Shown here: piece after piece, positions 44,390-52,842 of the stretch | Layout: every line of letters begins with the position of its first letter | Position numbering within the stretch: the first letter of the stretch is position 1 | Source of the DNA: CAYHVK01 sp964360255 | Lineage (GTDB): Bacteria; Bdellovibrionota; Bdellovibrionia; Bdellovibrionales; UBA1609 | Direction of reading: 5' to 3' | Length of the DNA stretch: 64,000 nucleotides | Assembly (NCBI GenBank): GCA_964360255.1 | Contig: CAYHVK010000004.1 | Location: 1-64,000 of the forward strand | Program-made: the position numbers and the translations under genes | The notes under the pieces: generated by a model | The model's input: only the letters and a program-made list of their open reading frames with translations | What the model was told of the DNA's origin: nothing | Databases searched by the model: none

Positions 44390-45033
44390 ACCAAGTCTCC
44401 CGTTACAGGATGATATCCGGCTAAAAGTAAACCCGTCGGACAAGTGCCCAGAGCCACTCCTCCACCGCCGCCCGATCCGGTGGCTGAGCAACTTTGAAAT
44501 ACAACATTTCCGGTTGTGCCGGGTACGGTTAAAATCGACACTGGGATTTTTAAAAGTAAAGTTTTAGGACCAAGAACCTCTTTTGTACTCTCAATTGTAA
44601 TATGCAGTTCACCTGAATAATCGCCCGAAATATTTCTAATGTTTTTCATTTCAATGGCGGCAGTTTTCATTCCATCAACTCCGACATTATTAATAAATGG
44701 CGCCGGAACCGTCGCTGTTGCACAAACACCGGGCGTGACAAAATTATATCGGCCAATTTGTGTCGGAACCACCCCAGTTAAAAGTGGCGTGCCCGTCGCT
44801 GCCGAAAATTCAGTGGCTCCAGCAAAAAGACACTTACAATTATCACCCTGGTTTAAAAATTGGCTCAGCAGTGAACCACGAAGCTGTTCACGCTTAGCTT
44901 GAAATTCTAAAAAATTATTTGATTTAGTTTGATTGCCGAAGAAGGTCATACCAGCGAGCATCACCACAGTCATAATGCCTGCTGCAACAATCACTTGCAC
45001 AAGTGAAAAACCAGATTGAGATCGTATTGTCAT
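44365..45033 (-). CDS. Type IV pilin-like / pseudopilin-type protein
   Basis: The 222-residue protein has a short leader and a pilin-type N-terminal helix, G/FSLVQVIVAAGIMTVVML. Position +5 is Gln, where most pilins have Glu. The rest contains two cysteines (NCKCLF) and beta-rich sequence, ending with a Gly-rich segment and a region like a C-terminal strand pair. It overlaps the downstream secreted gene by 25 bp. It may be a minor pilin or an unrelated exported protein that uses the same peptidase. Confidence 0.75.
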   Translation of the reverse strand: MTIRSQSGFSLVQVIVAAGIMTVVMLAGMTFFGNQTKSNNFLEFQAKREQLRGSLLSQFLNQGDNCKCLFAGATEFSAATGTPLLTGVVPTQIGRYNFVTPGVCATATVPAPFINNVGVDGMKTAAIEMKNIRNISGDYSGELHITIESTKEVLGPKTLLLKIPVSILTVPGTTGNVVFQSCSATGSGGGGGVALGTCPTGLLLAGYHPVTGDLVCEPPTYQ

Positions 45034-45070
45034 AAAACAATTATGTTCGCAAAACGATACAAATCAAGGA

Positions 45071-45472
45071 TTAGTTCAGCTGCGGATTCTCTTCAACTGT
45101 TGGGGCTTGAGCCATTGGAGTTTTTTGAATGGCATGAAAAGCGGCCTGACAAATTGTCTCCGCCGGATCTTCTCCGACCGCTGCACCTGATTGCAAGAAA
45201 TCGCCTTTTTGTAAGAAGGCGATAAACTCCGCAGGATTTTCCCAGCGACCACCTTTGCCGACAAAAGCAAACCATGTGTTAGGCTGAACCGGTATCACTG
45301 TGATGCCCATTTTTTCAGCGATTTCCCATGCGGCGGCCATATCACGCGTGTATTTTTTTAGAGGGCGCTCACCAAGCTCTGTAATTTCCCACAATTGACG
45401 TTGCTTTACCTTAATTGGGTGCTTTAAAACATTCTCAGCCACAAAACAGTCAAGCTCTCGCCCCGGACGCAT
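45071..45472 (-). CDS. Phage ABA-sandwich domain protein
   Basis: The 133-residue protein opens with RELDCFVAENVLKHPI, has YTRDMAAAWEIAEKMGI in the middle and ends in a segment with AETICQAAFHAIQK. This set is the pattern of the phage ABA-sandwich family (VAekV, YSxDiaaAweVvE, aIclAaL), small proteins common in phages and prophages. No other phage genes are visible. It lies between two genes for exported proteins. The Shine-Dalgarno site GAGGAG overlaps a hairpin at 45481-45520. Confidence 0.8.
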   Translation of the reverse strand: MRPGRELDCFVAENVLKHPIKVKQRQLWEITELGERPLKKYTRDMAAAWEIAEKMGITVIPVQPNTWFAFVGKGGRWENPAEFIAFLQKGDFLQSGAAVGEDPAETICQAAFHAIQKTPMAQAPTVEENPQLN

Positions 45473-45480
45473 AGCTACTC

Positions 45481-45520
45481 CTCTAAATAGTTGAGTTTTG
45501 TTCTTAACTAAACTTTAGAG
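45481..45520 (-). promoter_or_regulatory. Hairpin overlapping the Shine-Dalgarno site of the ABA-sandwich gene
   Basis: CTCTAAA (45481-45487) pairs with TTTAGAG (45514-45520), and TAGTT (45488-45492) with AACTA (45506-45510). On the minus strand the last arm, TTTAGAG, runs into GAG, so the ribosome site AGAGGAG would be partly paired. Confidence 0.5.
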
Positions 45521-45557
45521 AAATAGCATTGGTAAGATTGTCAAAAATTCTTAGCTT

Positions 45558-45989
45558 TTATTTTTTCTGAGGTGGTGGATCTGGAACAATACCTGCTTCA
45601 GCCTGTGCTTTGACCGCAGCTTTATGGGATGTGGCGCGAATACGGTCGCGTATACGTGCTTTACAAATACCGATTGGGCCTGAAAAAGCGGATGTCATCG
45701 CCGTCTTAGCATCAAAGGCATTGGCTGCTGTCATATGTTTAAAAAGTTCATTGATGGTTTCGCAATCTTTTTTGAGAAAGAACTCATCCGTAACGCACTC
45801 GCAAAGCTCTTTATTATCTGCTGCCGGCAACTTTTTATCTACGGCTTCTTTTTTATAAGCTGCCATGCAATTGTTATAACTTGATGTCCAAGATTTTTGT
45901 GTGACTGCTTTACATTTTGGATTTTTAAAAGCCCCAAAAGACATTGGAGCTACAAACATAAAAAGTGCAAAAACAAGATAAGTGCGCAT
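45558..45989 (-). CDS. Small secreted cysteine-rich protein
   Basis: The 143-residue protein has a signal peptide ending SFGAF (about residue 19). The mature part is helical with six cysteines (KCKAV, NCMAA, LCECV, DCETI, ICKAR), spaced like disulfide-linked helices, and ends in a proline-rich PDPPPQKK tail. I do not recognise the family. The stop lies 75 bp before the subtilase gene ends on the same strand, so it may be transcribed separately or with it. Confidence 0.7.
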   Translation of the reverse strand: MRTYLVFALFMFVAPMSFGAFKNPKCKAVTQKSWTSSYNNCMAAYKKEAVDKKLPAADNKELCECVTDEFFLKKDCETINELFKHMTAANAFDAKTAMTSAFSGPIGICKARIRDRIRATSHKAAVKAQAEAGIVPDPPPQKK

Positions 45990-46064
45990 AAAACCTCTAT
46001 GTCAAAAGACAGATAGAAAAATTATGCTAACTAACAATTATGATATCAAGTGAAATTACCGGGT

Positions 46065-47771
46065 TTAAAGACCCGATAACTCTTTAGCGAGACGAATACT
46101 GGCATAAGCATCAATGACTCCACCCGTCGCCGACAGATCAACAAAAGGAACCGGCAAATCTAACTTAGCTGAACCGGGCAAACGAACCATCAGTCCCGGA
46201 TATAAACGAGCCTGGTTGAGTACAATCGCTTTTGCTTGAGCTGCGGTCATAGCCGGAAAATTTGACATAACAAGAGCTGCAACACCAGCGGCGCACGGAC
46301 CTGCCATGCTTGTTCCACTAAAAACTGCATATTTATTATCTGGAACTGTTGAATTTAAAAGCACTCCTGGAGAGAAAATATCAACATCAACTTTACCGTA
46401 ATCAGAGAAGGCCGCAACCATATCTAGGTTTTTGTCTTTAGCTGAAGCCCCGATCTCAATCCAAGTTGGGATTTTTTCTGGAAGATTTCGCTCTTTAGCT
46501 TTTACAACAGTGCGATTCGGAAAGCCGGCAATCAAATCATTATTACTAGAATCATTACCAGCTGAGTGAAAAATCAAAACACCTTTAGCTGAAGCATAAG
46601 CAAACGCCTCATCGACTTTTGATTTTTGCGGAGAGAATCCTTTACCAAAGCTCATATTAATAACGTGTGCGCCGTTATCTGCAGCGTACTTCACTGCTAA
46701 GTAAATATCTTTATCGCGCTCATCACCGTCAGGCACAACTCTAAGAGCCATGATTTTTACATTCTCAGCTACACCATCGATACCAATACCATTGCCACGA
46801 ACGGCTGCAATAATACCGGCCACGTGAGTCCCGTGAGAGGCATCTGGGCCCTGAACATCGTTATTACCATAAGTTGTTTGCGAGTAATCATTCGGATCAT
46901 CTCCTACAACGGCGCGAGGGTTAAAAGTTTTATTGAGGTAGAACTCAAGCGTGTTTTTTACGCTTTCAAAGACGCGATAAAAGCGATCTACTGAGCGATA
47001 TTTTTTTGTAATAACCAAAAGAACTTCTTTCGCATCAACAACTTCTTTATCAGATGAGTTGATCGCTTCGAGAGCCGCTTGGCTGTAATCTTCAAGACCT
47101 AACTTGGCTTTTAAAGTCGCTTTAGCTGCTGTGGCCTGAACCTCTTCAGGCTGCATGCCTTTCAGTTGCTCTTCAGCACCTTCTTTTTGCTCTTTATAAG
47201 CTTCAGAGACGCGGGCGAAATAAGCCATCTCTTCTGAACTTAAAATTTCACCTTTCGCGAGGCGGGCTTCATAAGCGACCACTTCACGCGTCATCTCTAA
47301 GTTTTCATGGTGAACGTTTTTACCGTCAGCCCCGCCGAGAAAGTTCCAACCGTGAACGTCATCGATAAGACCATTGCCATCATCATCGATTTTGTTAGTC
47401 GTCTTATCTTGTCCATTAGCATCTACGCCTGACTCTTTAGGGTTAACCCAGATTTTACCTTTGAGATCTTCGTGATTAACATCGACTCCACTATCGATAA
47501 CAGCGACGATAATTTCGCGGGAGTGTTTAAGAGCAAAATCTTGCATAGCTTTTTCGCTGCTCACGCCCTCAAGCTTGTCGGCAACAGGGTCTTTAATAAA
47601 CCAGTTGCCAATATCAGCCAGGCTTAAACCGCTTGCGTCTTTTTTGCCATTATCATCGACTCTTTCAAAGCCTTTAATATTCTCAGGATATTGACCTGGG
47701 TCTTTACTTTTGTGGTTGTCACAAGCGGCGAGTAAAGTTGTAGATAGAATTGCGAGTAGTAGATTTCTCAT
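46065..47771 (-). CDS. Subtilisin-family (S8) serine protease lipoprotein
   Basis: The 568-residue protein has a lipoprotein signal (LLAAC, Cys at about 16). The triad is intact: Asp in VAVIDSGVDVNHED (about 94), His in DASHGTHVAG (about 315) and Ser in FSGTSMAGPCAAG (about 503). Between Asp and His is a helical, Glu/Lys-rich insertion of about 200 residues, beyond the usual spacing, perhaps a propeptide-like or regulatory domain. A surface-anchored protease fits a predatory lifestyle, but no target can be named. GGGGGATCA precedes the ATG. Confidence 0.92.
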   Translation of the reverse strand: MRNLLLAILSTTLLAACDNHKSKDPGQYPENIKGFERVDDNGKKDASGLSLADIGNWFIKDPVADKLEGVSSEKAMQDFALKHSREIIVAVIDSGVDVNHEDLKGKIWVNPKESGVDANGQDKTTNKIDDDGNGLIDDVHGWNFLGGADGKNVHHENLEMTREVVAYEARLAKGEILSSEEMAYFARVSEAYKEQKEGAEEQLKGMQPEEVQATAAKATLKAKLGLEDYSQAALEAINSSDKEVVDAKEVLLVITKKYRSVDRFYRVFESVKNTLEFYLNKTFNPRAVVGDDPNDYSQTTYGNNDVQGPDASHGTHVAGIIAAVRGNGIGIDGVAENVKIMALRVVPDGDERDKDIYLAVKYAADNGAHVINMSFGKGFSPQKSKVDEAFAYASAKGVLIFHSAGNDSSNNDLIAGFPNRTVVKAKERNLPEKIPTWIEIGASAKDKNLDMVAAFSDYGKVDVDIFSPGVLLNSTVPDNKYAVFSGTSMAGPCAAGVAALVMSNFPAMTAAQAKAIVLNQARLYPGLMVRLPGSAKLDLPVPFVDLSATGGVIDAYASIRLAKELSGL

Positions 47772-48076
47772 TGATCCCCCGATTTAAGAATAGCCCCAAG
47801 AGCTTTCTAGTCAGGTTTTCAAATTAAGAAAACTTAAATATTCCGCTATGCTACGAATCATGCTGCCTTTGTAACAACAGCTCTATTTATGTGAATAAAG
47901 AGAGCCAGCATAATGAAATGATTCTAATTTAAAGATTTCCCTTTCTTCAAAATCTTCGAAATTGAAGCCGGGCGAGCCTTATAAGCCTTCGTTTTTAGGG
48001 TTCTTTTAAATTTATCGATTAAATTGACAAGCGCTGGGCTGCTATATAAGTTAGCCCCTTCGATTGCAATTAGAGC
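47772..48076. other. 305-bp intergenic region upstream of tRNA-Gly
   Basis: The gap separates the minus-strand subtilase from the plus-strand tRNA. It has several complementary stretches, such as ATGCTG (about 47861) with CAGCAT (about 47907), nested around CTCTATTTAT and ATAAAGAG. It contains no convincing gene. A minus-strand open frame covering the tRNA is an antisense artefact. Confidence 0.6.
48024..48050 (+). promoter_or_regulatory. Promoter of tRNA-Gly
   Basis: A perfect -35 TTGACA is followed 15 bases later by TATAAG within CTATATAAG, about 27 bp before the tRNA. The spacing is short, but the elements are strong and well placed. Confidence 0.6.
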
Positions 48077-48152
48077 GCGGGAGTAGCTCAGTTGATAGAG
48101 CGCTGCCTTGCCAAGGCAGAGGTCGCGGGTTTGAGTCCCGTCTCCCGCTCCA
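48077..48152 (+). tRNA. tRNA-Gly (anticodon GCC)
   Basis: The 76-nt cloverleaf has acceptor GCGGGAG/CTCCCGC and an encoded CCA. The anticodon stem CTGCC/GGCAG holds loop TTGCCAA, anticodon GCC for glycine, and the T arm reads GCGGG-TTTGAGT-CCCGT. Confidence 0.96.
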
Positions 48153-48170
48153 AAATTTTTATTCATTTCA

Positions 48171-48196
48171 AAGCCAGCTCAACGCTGGCTTTTTTT
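48171..48196 (+). terminator. Terminator after tRNA-Gly
   Basis: AAAGCCAGC-TCAAC-GCTGGCTTTTTTT forms a clear hairpin with a run of T residues directly behind the tRNA. Confidence 0.88.
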
Positions 48197-48325
48197 ATGG
48201 GCCCACTAGAAAATCACAGTCCACTTTTGCGTGAACTGGATACCCAAAATGAGCGCTTTAACTAGGTTTTAGACAATGTGAGGCCTTTAAGTCCATTAAA
48301 TCCCGAACAAACCGTGGCATGTATT

Positions 48326-48355
48326 TTGAAGCTTCCTGGTACTGAGAATTATATA
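48326..48355 (+). promoter_or_regulatory. Candidate promoter of the secreted 172-residue protein
   Basis: TTGAAG (48326-48331) and TATATA (48350-48355) with an 18-bp spacer lie about 32 bp before the ATG. Confidence 0.4.
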
Positions 48356-48386
48356 CAAAAAATATGAAACCCCGCAGGAGATTAAA

Positions 48387-48905
48387 ATGTTAATCAAAAG
48401 AAGTTTATTCGCATCTATGATGTTTTTTGCTATGCACGCACAAGCAGGAACAAAAAACGATTTGAGCGCCATGAACGGAATTTGGATCGGCAAAGCCTGC
48501 ACGGGCATCCACTATAGTACTGCATACACCCAAAACTTAGGCGGCAGCTATGTTGGGTACAATAATCCAGTGAAAATCGAGTTCAATTCAGCTGCCGGAA
48601 CATTTAAAGCCGACACGCTGGTCTCTTCTATGTATCTGCTGAATAATGTGAAACAAATCGATGGTCAGAAAACTCAAGTTCAGACGTATAATGCAATGAG
48701 CGACACTTATATTAAAGCGAAGACTAGCCCAGGCACACTCACTGTCGAGCAATTTAATACAACATCATTCAAATCTCTCGGTGGTAAAGAACGGGACACT
48801 CTTGCTACCATCAAACTTGAGGGTTCACAGCTCAAAATTAAATATACAATTTATGTTCAAAACGATAAGTATGACAACATTGAGTGTACTTTGGAGAAGC
48901 AGTAA
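48387..48905 (+). CDS. Small secreted beta-rich protein, unknown function
   Basis: The 172-residue protein has a signal peptide ending AQAGT (about residue 20). The mature part is beta-rich with two cysteines (KACTG and ECTLEK) that could form a disulfide. It begins MNGIWIGKACTGIHYS, like lipocalin-type or DUF-style domains built around a G-W-G motif. I cannot name it. AGGAG precedes the ATG with good spacing. A hairpin at 48919-48937 separates it from the convergent ABC genes. Confidence 0.75.
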   Translation: MLIKRSLFASMMFFAMHAQAGTKNDLSAMNGIWIGKACTGIHYSTAYTQNLGGSYVGYNNPVKIEFNSAAGTFKADTLVSSMYLLNNVKQIDGQKTQVQTYNAMSDTYIKAKTSPGTLTVEQFNTTSFKSLGGKERDTLATIKLEGSQLKIKYTIYVQNDKYDNIECTLEKQ

Positions 48906-48918
48906 TCTCTGAGAGTAC

Positions 48919-48937
48919 GGGCTTGTAATTCAAGCCC
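48919..48937. terminator. Hairpin at convergent ends
   Basis: GGGCTTG-TAATT-CAAGCCC forms a perfect 7-bp stem between the secreted gene and the ABC permease gene. No T-run is present on either side. Confidence 0.45.
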
Positions 48938-48944
48938 CTGCCAA

Positions 48945-50156
48945 TCAGCGCAAAGAATCGACTATGGATTTCTTCAAAATATGTCGAAGGGCCGGCAAAG
49001 TGGCCAATACGGGTATCACAAGAGCGACGATCGCTCCCTGCACTAAACCCGAATAGGTAAATAGAATCTGAAAAGGAAATTCAACACTAGAACCTGGCAG
49101 TACAATTGGAATTTGAGCCATATTAAGAAGAGTCGAGATTAACACCGCACAAGGAAACGCAATTCCAACGCCCACAAGCCCCATAATTAAACTCTCAAGT
49201 AAAAAAATAACCATGAGATCTTTCTTCTCAAAACCTAGCGCTCTCAATGTTCCAATTTCTGAAGTTCGCTCAATAATCGACATTGAGATGGTGTTTGCAA
49301 TACCTAGAAATATCATAATCCCCAAAAGATAAACAACAATACGAATTTGCATCTCCCAAAAATCTTCTACCTGGTTAAATAAAGTAGAAAGCTCACGCCA
49401 CGATTTCACCTTTAGATTGTGTTGATCGGCAAGAGGCTGCAACTCTTGAATAACTTTTTGCAAAGAAGAGTCCGGCTTTATTTGAATTATAAGCTGCTCA
49501 AAACTATCTGCATCGAGCAGTCGCTGAGCCGCCTTATGAGGAATAAAAAAAACATAATCATCTATTTCTGCCACGCCCATATTAAAAATGCCTCGTACAG
49601 TGACATCCATAGCATTAACTGTTCCATCGAGCGTCGATGTTACAAGGGTAATATTATCTCCGATATTCGCATGCATCGAGCCATTCAAGCCTTGACCAAT
49701 TAAAATCTCACGATCTGATGAGGGCTGCAGCTGAGCACCTTTTACAATTTGCATGGCCGACCAAATATTCTCTTCTTTGTCGACTTCAAACCCAATGCCT
49801 CGAGCGCTAATGGAGCTCTCTCCTTTTGAAAGTAAAGTGAAAAAAGACAATCGTCCAGCTACAGAGCTCACATGAGGATTTTTTTCTATTTCTGCTCGAA
49901 GATTTTCGACCTCTGTCAAATACCCATCTCGAGCTAACCGTAAAGGAGTGCGATCAAAATAGGACGGCTTTGCAATTTGAATATGACCGTACATAGAATT
50001 AACCGATATTTCTTCAAGGGACTGCAAGATATCAGAAGCAAACCCATGAAAAATATAAAGTGAACAAAACGCTCCTATAATCATTCCGATACTCACTAGC
50101 GAGCGCCGGGTGTGACGAAACAAATTTTTGAAAGCGAATTTTATATAAATACTCAT
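48945..50156 (-). CDS. FtsX/MacB-type ABC transporter permease (LolC/E-like)
   Basis: The 403-residue permease has an N-terminal membrane segment (about 18-40), a large periplasmic domain (about 45-265, MacB periplasmic core type) and three C-terminal membrane helices at about 273-300, 318-345 and 365-390. NTISMSIIERTSEIGTLRALGF is the conserved FtsX block (given in part). It begins one base after the ATPase stop. It is the Lol/MacB type that pulls substrates from the inner membrane rather than pumping through it. Last gene of the five-gene cassette. Confidence 0.88.
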   Translation of the reverse strand: MSIYIKFAFKNLFRHTRRSLVSIGMIIGAFCSLYIFHGFASDILQSLEEISVNSMYGHIQIAKPSYFDRTPLRLARDGYLTEVENLRAEIEKNPHVSSVAGRLSFFTLLSKGESSISARGIGFEVDKEENIWSAMQIVKGAQLQPSSDREILIGQGLNGSMHANIGDNITLVTSTLDGTVNAMDVTVRGIFNMGVAEIDDYVFFIPHKAAQRLLDADSFEQLIIQIKPDSSLQKVIQELQPLADQHNLKVKSWRELSTLFNQVEDFWEMQIRIVVYLLGIMIFLGIANTISMSIIERTSEIGTLRALGFEKKDLMVIFLLESLIMGLVGVGIAFPCAVLISTLLNMAQIPIVLPGSSVEFPFQILFTYSGLVQGAIVALVIPVLATLPALRHILKKSIVDSLR

Positions 50157-50840
50157 TTACTTTTTTTCTTCATTAACGATGTGTCCGTCACGCAGATAAA
50201 TAAGACGCTTAGCCATCGCCATAATTTCAGGATCATGGGTTGAAAATACTATTGTTTTTTGATCTTTAACATTTAAATCCTGCAGTAAATGCAAAATCTC
50301 TCGTGCTCTTGTTGCGTCTAAACTAGCCGTTGGCTCATCTGCCAATATGACCTTTGGCTTTACCGCCAAAGCGCGCGCTATAGCCACCCTTTGCTTTTGA
50401 CCGCCACTCAGTTGAGACGGATATTGATGAACAACACTCTTTAAACCAACGCGATCGAGCACTTCATAGGCCATCATCAAACTCTCTTCAGAGCCAAGGC
50501 CTTTTCTGATCAAGGGCATCTGAACGTTTTCTAGCGCTGTTAAAACAGGCAAAAGGTTGAAGGTCTGAAAAATATAGCCAAAATGATGGCGACGAAGCTC
50601 TGCTAACTGTCGATCAGATAGGCCTTTAATAGTTTTAGACTCAATTTCAATCTCACCAGAAGTCACTTCATCAAGAGTACCAAGAAGGTTTAGTAATGTC
50701 GTCTTGCCCGAACCACTAGGACCACATAAAGCTATAAAATCTCCAGCTTCAATCTTCAAATTAATATCATGGAGAGCCGTGAATTGAACTTCACCAGACT
50801 GATAAATTTTCTTCAGACCCTTTGCTTCAAGCAATGTCAT
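50157..50840 (-). CDS. ABC transporter ATPase (LolD/MacB type)
   Basis: The 227-residue ATPase has Walker A GPSGSGKTTLLN (about 40), signature LSGGQKQRVAIARA (about 142) and Walker B VILADEPTASLD (about 164). LGTLDEVTSGEIEI and the DRQLAELRRHHFGYIFQ region are typical of the LolD/MacB subfamily (given in part). It is bound directly to the permease gene and to the outer-membrane protein gene, with no gaps. Confidence 0.93.
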   Translation of the reverse strand: MTLLEAKGLKKIYQSGEVQFTALHDINLKIEAGDFIALCGPSGSGKTTLLNLLGTLDEVTSGEIEIESKTIKGLSDRQLAELRRHHFGYIFQTFNLLPVLTALENVQMPLIRKGLGSEESLMMAYEVLDRVGLKSVVHQYPSQLSGGQKQRVAIARALAVKPKVILADEPTASLDATRAREILHLLQDLNVKDQKTIVFSTHDPEIMAMAKRLIYLRDGHIVNEEKK

Positions 50841-52082
50841 TTACAAATCCCTTGTATAGCTTACGAATTTAACAAAAAATCGGCTAGAGTCTTTCAGATC
50901 ACCCCATTCAGTCCCCGACGAGCCACCCAAAAAATCTGCACCTAAAGTAATTTCAGATTGCAGGCTTGTCGGAAGAGTCAGGCTTGGCGAAATCCAATGA
51001 CTATTTTTATCAAAATGTTGATTATAGAGAAGCTCAAAGCTGATATCAGAGTCCCAACTCCGAGCCAGTCGAAGCGAGGCTGATGTTTCGACATCAGAAC
51101 GAAATAAATAATTTTCTTTCTCTTGTAATCTGAATTCAGAATATTGCAATCCCACTTCCCAATCTTTTATTTGGACTATATCTGCTCCCAATACATATAT
51201 AAGCTCATTTGTTTTTAGCGTTTCTTCATAAAAGGCTCCACCTTTTTGCATTTCACGATCTAAATTATAAATGACTTCTGCGCGAAGTAGCAGATCTGAC
51301 AAGTCAGCGGTGAGAGTTGCACCAAGTGAAGTTAAATTTTTAAACTGAGGCCGCAAGCGAATCTCACTGGCCACATGACTAACTGTATATACAGGAAAGC
51401 GGTCAGCCGCTTGCAAAGCAAACAAAGAGATGTCGGCAGTCCCCCAACGAAAACTTCCTTTTAGGCCGATGTCATTACGACCGAAATCAGCAGAAGATCT
51501 TTCAACTTTAAAGTTGTCAGGCAGAAGTGAATAACGAGAACCTCTCAAGGGCAACAAATGATGCTCAGCTTGAGGTAGATACAAAATTTGCAAACTTGAA
51601 TCCCCCCAAATCCATTGAAAATTGACCAGCGGGATTGAGATTCTTGTTTCACTTAATGTATCCAAACCTAATTCACGATAGTCCTTCGGATTAACCAAGT
51701 CGGCATAAGCTGTTCCAAAAGCTTCGCCCCATACTACAGTTTGGTAACCTGCAGTTACACTGAATATCTGACCCTCATATCTTAACCACGTTTCTTTTAA
51801 CCAAAAATTATAAGTGTCTTCTTTTTTAATATCTCGAGAGTATTGATCGGGCTGAGTTGTATATATGGCTTCAAGTTCTTGTTTAAAACCAATTGAGCCA
51901 TCCCAATTTTCACCCAACTGTTTTTTTTGAGTCACATCAACTCTAATTAAGTTTGAACTTGCATCTACGTTCTCTATAAAGCGACCATGTCTAAGCAATA
52001 AACGTGCATCTAAAGTAGATTCTGCCCAGGCATGAGAGACACTGAGATTGAAAAAAGCTATAAAAAGTAATTTACAGTTCAT
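50841..52082 (-). CDS. DUF1302-like outer-membrane protein
   Basis: The 413-residue protein has a signal peptide (about 1-21, ending AWAES), then beta strands to the end with FVKFVSYTRDL. The block VTAGYQTVVWGEAFGT with D..NP.D nearby resembles the DUF1302 family of barrel proteins (GxQxxxWGes followed by D.lNPrD). It sits directly before the ATPase gene and overlaps the LolA-like gene by 11 bp. In this operon it is the probable outer-membrane terminus of the pathway. Confidence 0.72.
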   Translation of the reverse strand: MNCKLLFIAFFNLSVSHAWAESTLDARLLLRHGRFIENVDASSNLIRVDVTQKKQLGENWDGSIGFKQELEAIYTTQPDQYSRDIKKEDTYNFWLKETWLRYEGQIFSVTAGYQTVVWGEAFGTAYADLVNPKDYRELGLDTLSETRISIPLVNFQWIWGDSSLQILYLPQAEHHLLPLRGSRYSLLPDNFKVERSSADFGRNDIGLKGSFRWGTADISLFALQAADRFPVYTVSHVASEIRLRPQFKNLTSLGATLTADLSDLLLRAEVIYNLDREMQKGGAFYEETLKTNELIYVLGADIVQIKDWEVGLQYSEFRLQEKENYLFRSDVETSASLRLARSWDSDISFELLYNQHFDKNSHWISPSLTLPTSLQSEITLGADFLGGSSGTEWGDLKDSSRFFVKFVSYTRDL

Positions 52083-52815
52083 TTTCTCTCAATGCGTCTT
52101 TATTAAATGAACTGGGTTTAAATTTAGTTTTTCTAAAGTCTTTATATGTTAATACAGAGCGCCTGCTACTCAGCGCATCTGTAAGCTCTAGCTCTGTTAA
52201 CAAAGTTGTATTAAAAACTTTTTTAGGTCGCTTAAAGAAGCCTCTTTTCATAACTTTTAAATCAGATGTTAGAAACTCAGCTTTAACAGGCTTATGGGTG
52301 CCAATCTCTATCCAATAATAAATAGCAGCGTACGTGACATCTTTTGATTTAGCTTTTAATAGCAATTTTTTAGTTTTACGAGATAATACTTTTTCTTCTG
52401 AAACAAACTGCGCATTATAATCTGCCGAAAAATTTGTGCGAGCAATATCGCCATTTGCGACCTCACCCGTCAGTTTCTGTTGAAAGCTGATTCTTGTTGG
52501 GCGCCCCACATCAGGGGTTTGTACCCACATATCACGTCCAACCATAAGCATATTACGCCCTACAGAACGGCTTGGAAATTTTGTTTCAACTCTAATTTTA
52601 TCCGCAGGCTGATAGGCAATCGCATATTTGGTTTCTCTTAACTGAGTTGCATCATCAAATTCAGTTACTATAGCCAAATAGGCATAAGATGTTTCAGGTG
52701 AACGATAGAGATCTGCTTTCTTCACCATTTGATCAGGCGTTAACGCGTGAGCCGATAATGAGGTCATAGATAAAAGTAAAGAAATAAAAAAAGTAGTTTT
52801 ATGTCTTGTCTTCAT
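52072..52815 (-). CDS. LolA-like (TP0789-type) periplasmic lipid carrier
   Basis: The 247-residue protein has a signal peptide ending AHALT (about residue 24) and a LolA-like half-barrel. It contains the block GRDMWVQTPDVGRPTRIS and NGDIARTNFSADYN, a signature of the TP0789-type outer-membrane-lipoprotein-sorting family. The protein is therefore probably a lipid or lipoprotein carrier. It follows the thioesterase by about 28 bp and overlaps the barrel gene, so its substrate is likely handled by the same set. Confidence 0.82.
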   Translation of the reverse strand: MKTRHKTTFFISLLLSMTSLSAHALTPDQMVKKADLYRSPETSYAYLAIVTEFDDATQLRETKYAIAYQPADKIRVETKFPSRSVGRNMLMVGRDMWVQTPDVGRPTRISFQQKLTGEVANGDIARTNFSADYNAQFVSEEKVLSRKTKKLLLKAKSKDVTYAAIYYWIEIGTHKPVKAEFLTSDLKVMKRGFFKRPKKVFNTTLLTELELTDALSSRRSVLTYKDFRKTKFKPSSFNKDALRENEL

Positions 52816-52842
52816 GGTGCGAACTCCCAGCTGCTTTCAACT

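Noticed and set aside
44390..44491. Longer TTG-started frame of the TDDPI-repeat gene
   Set aside because: It overlaps the pilin-like gene by 127 bp and adds no signal peptide; the GTG at 44389 has a ribosome site and signal peptide.
47924..48166. Minus-strand open frame containing GAGDGTQTRDLCLG
   Set aside because: It is the antisense of tRNA-Gly, another recurrent false annotation.
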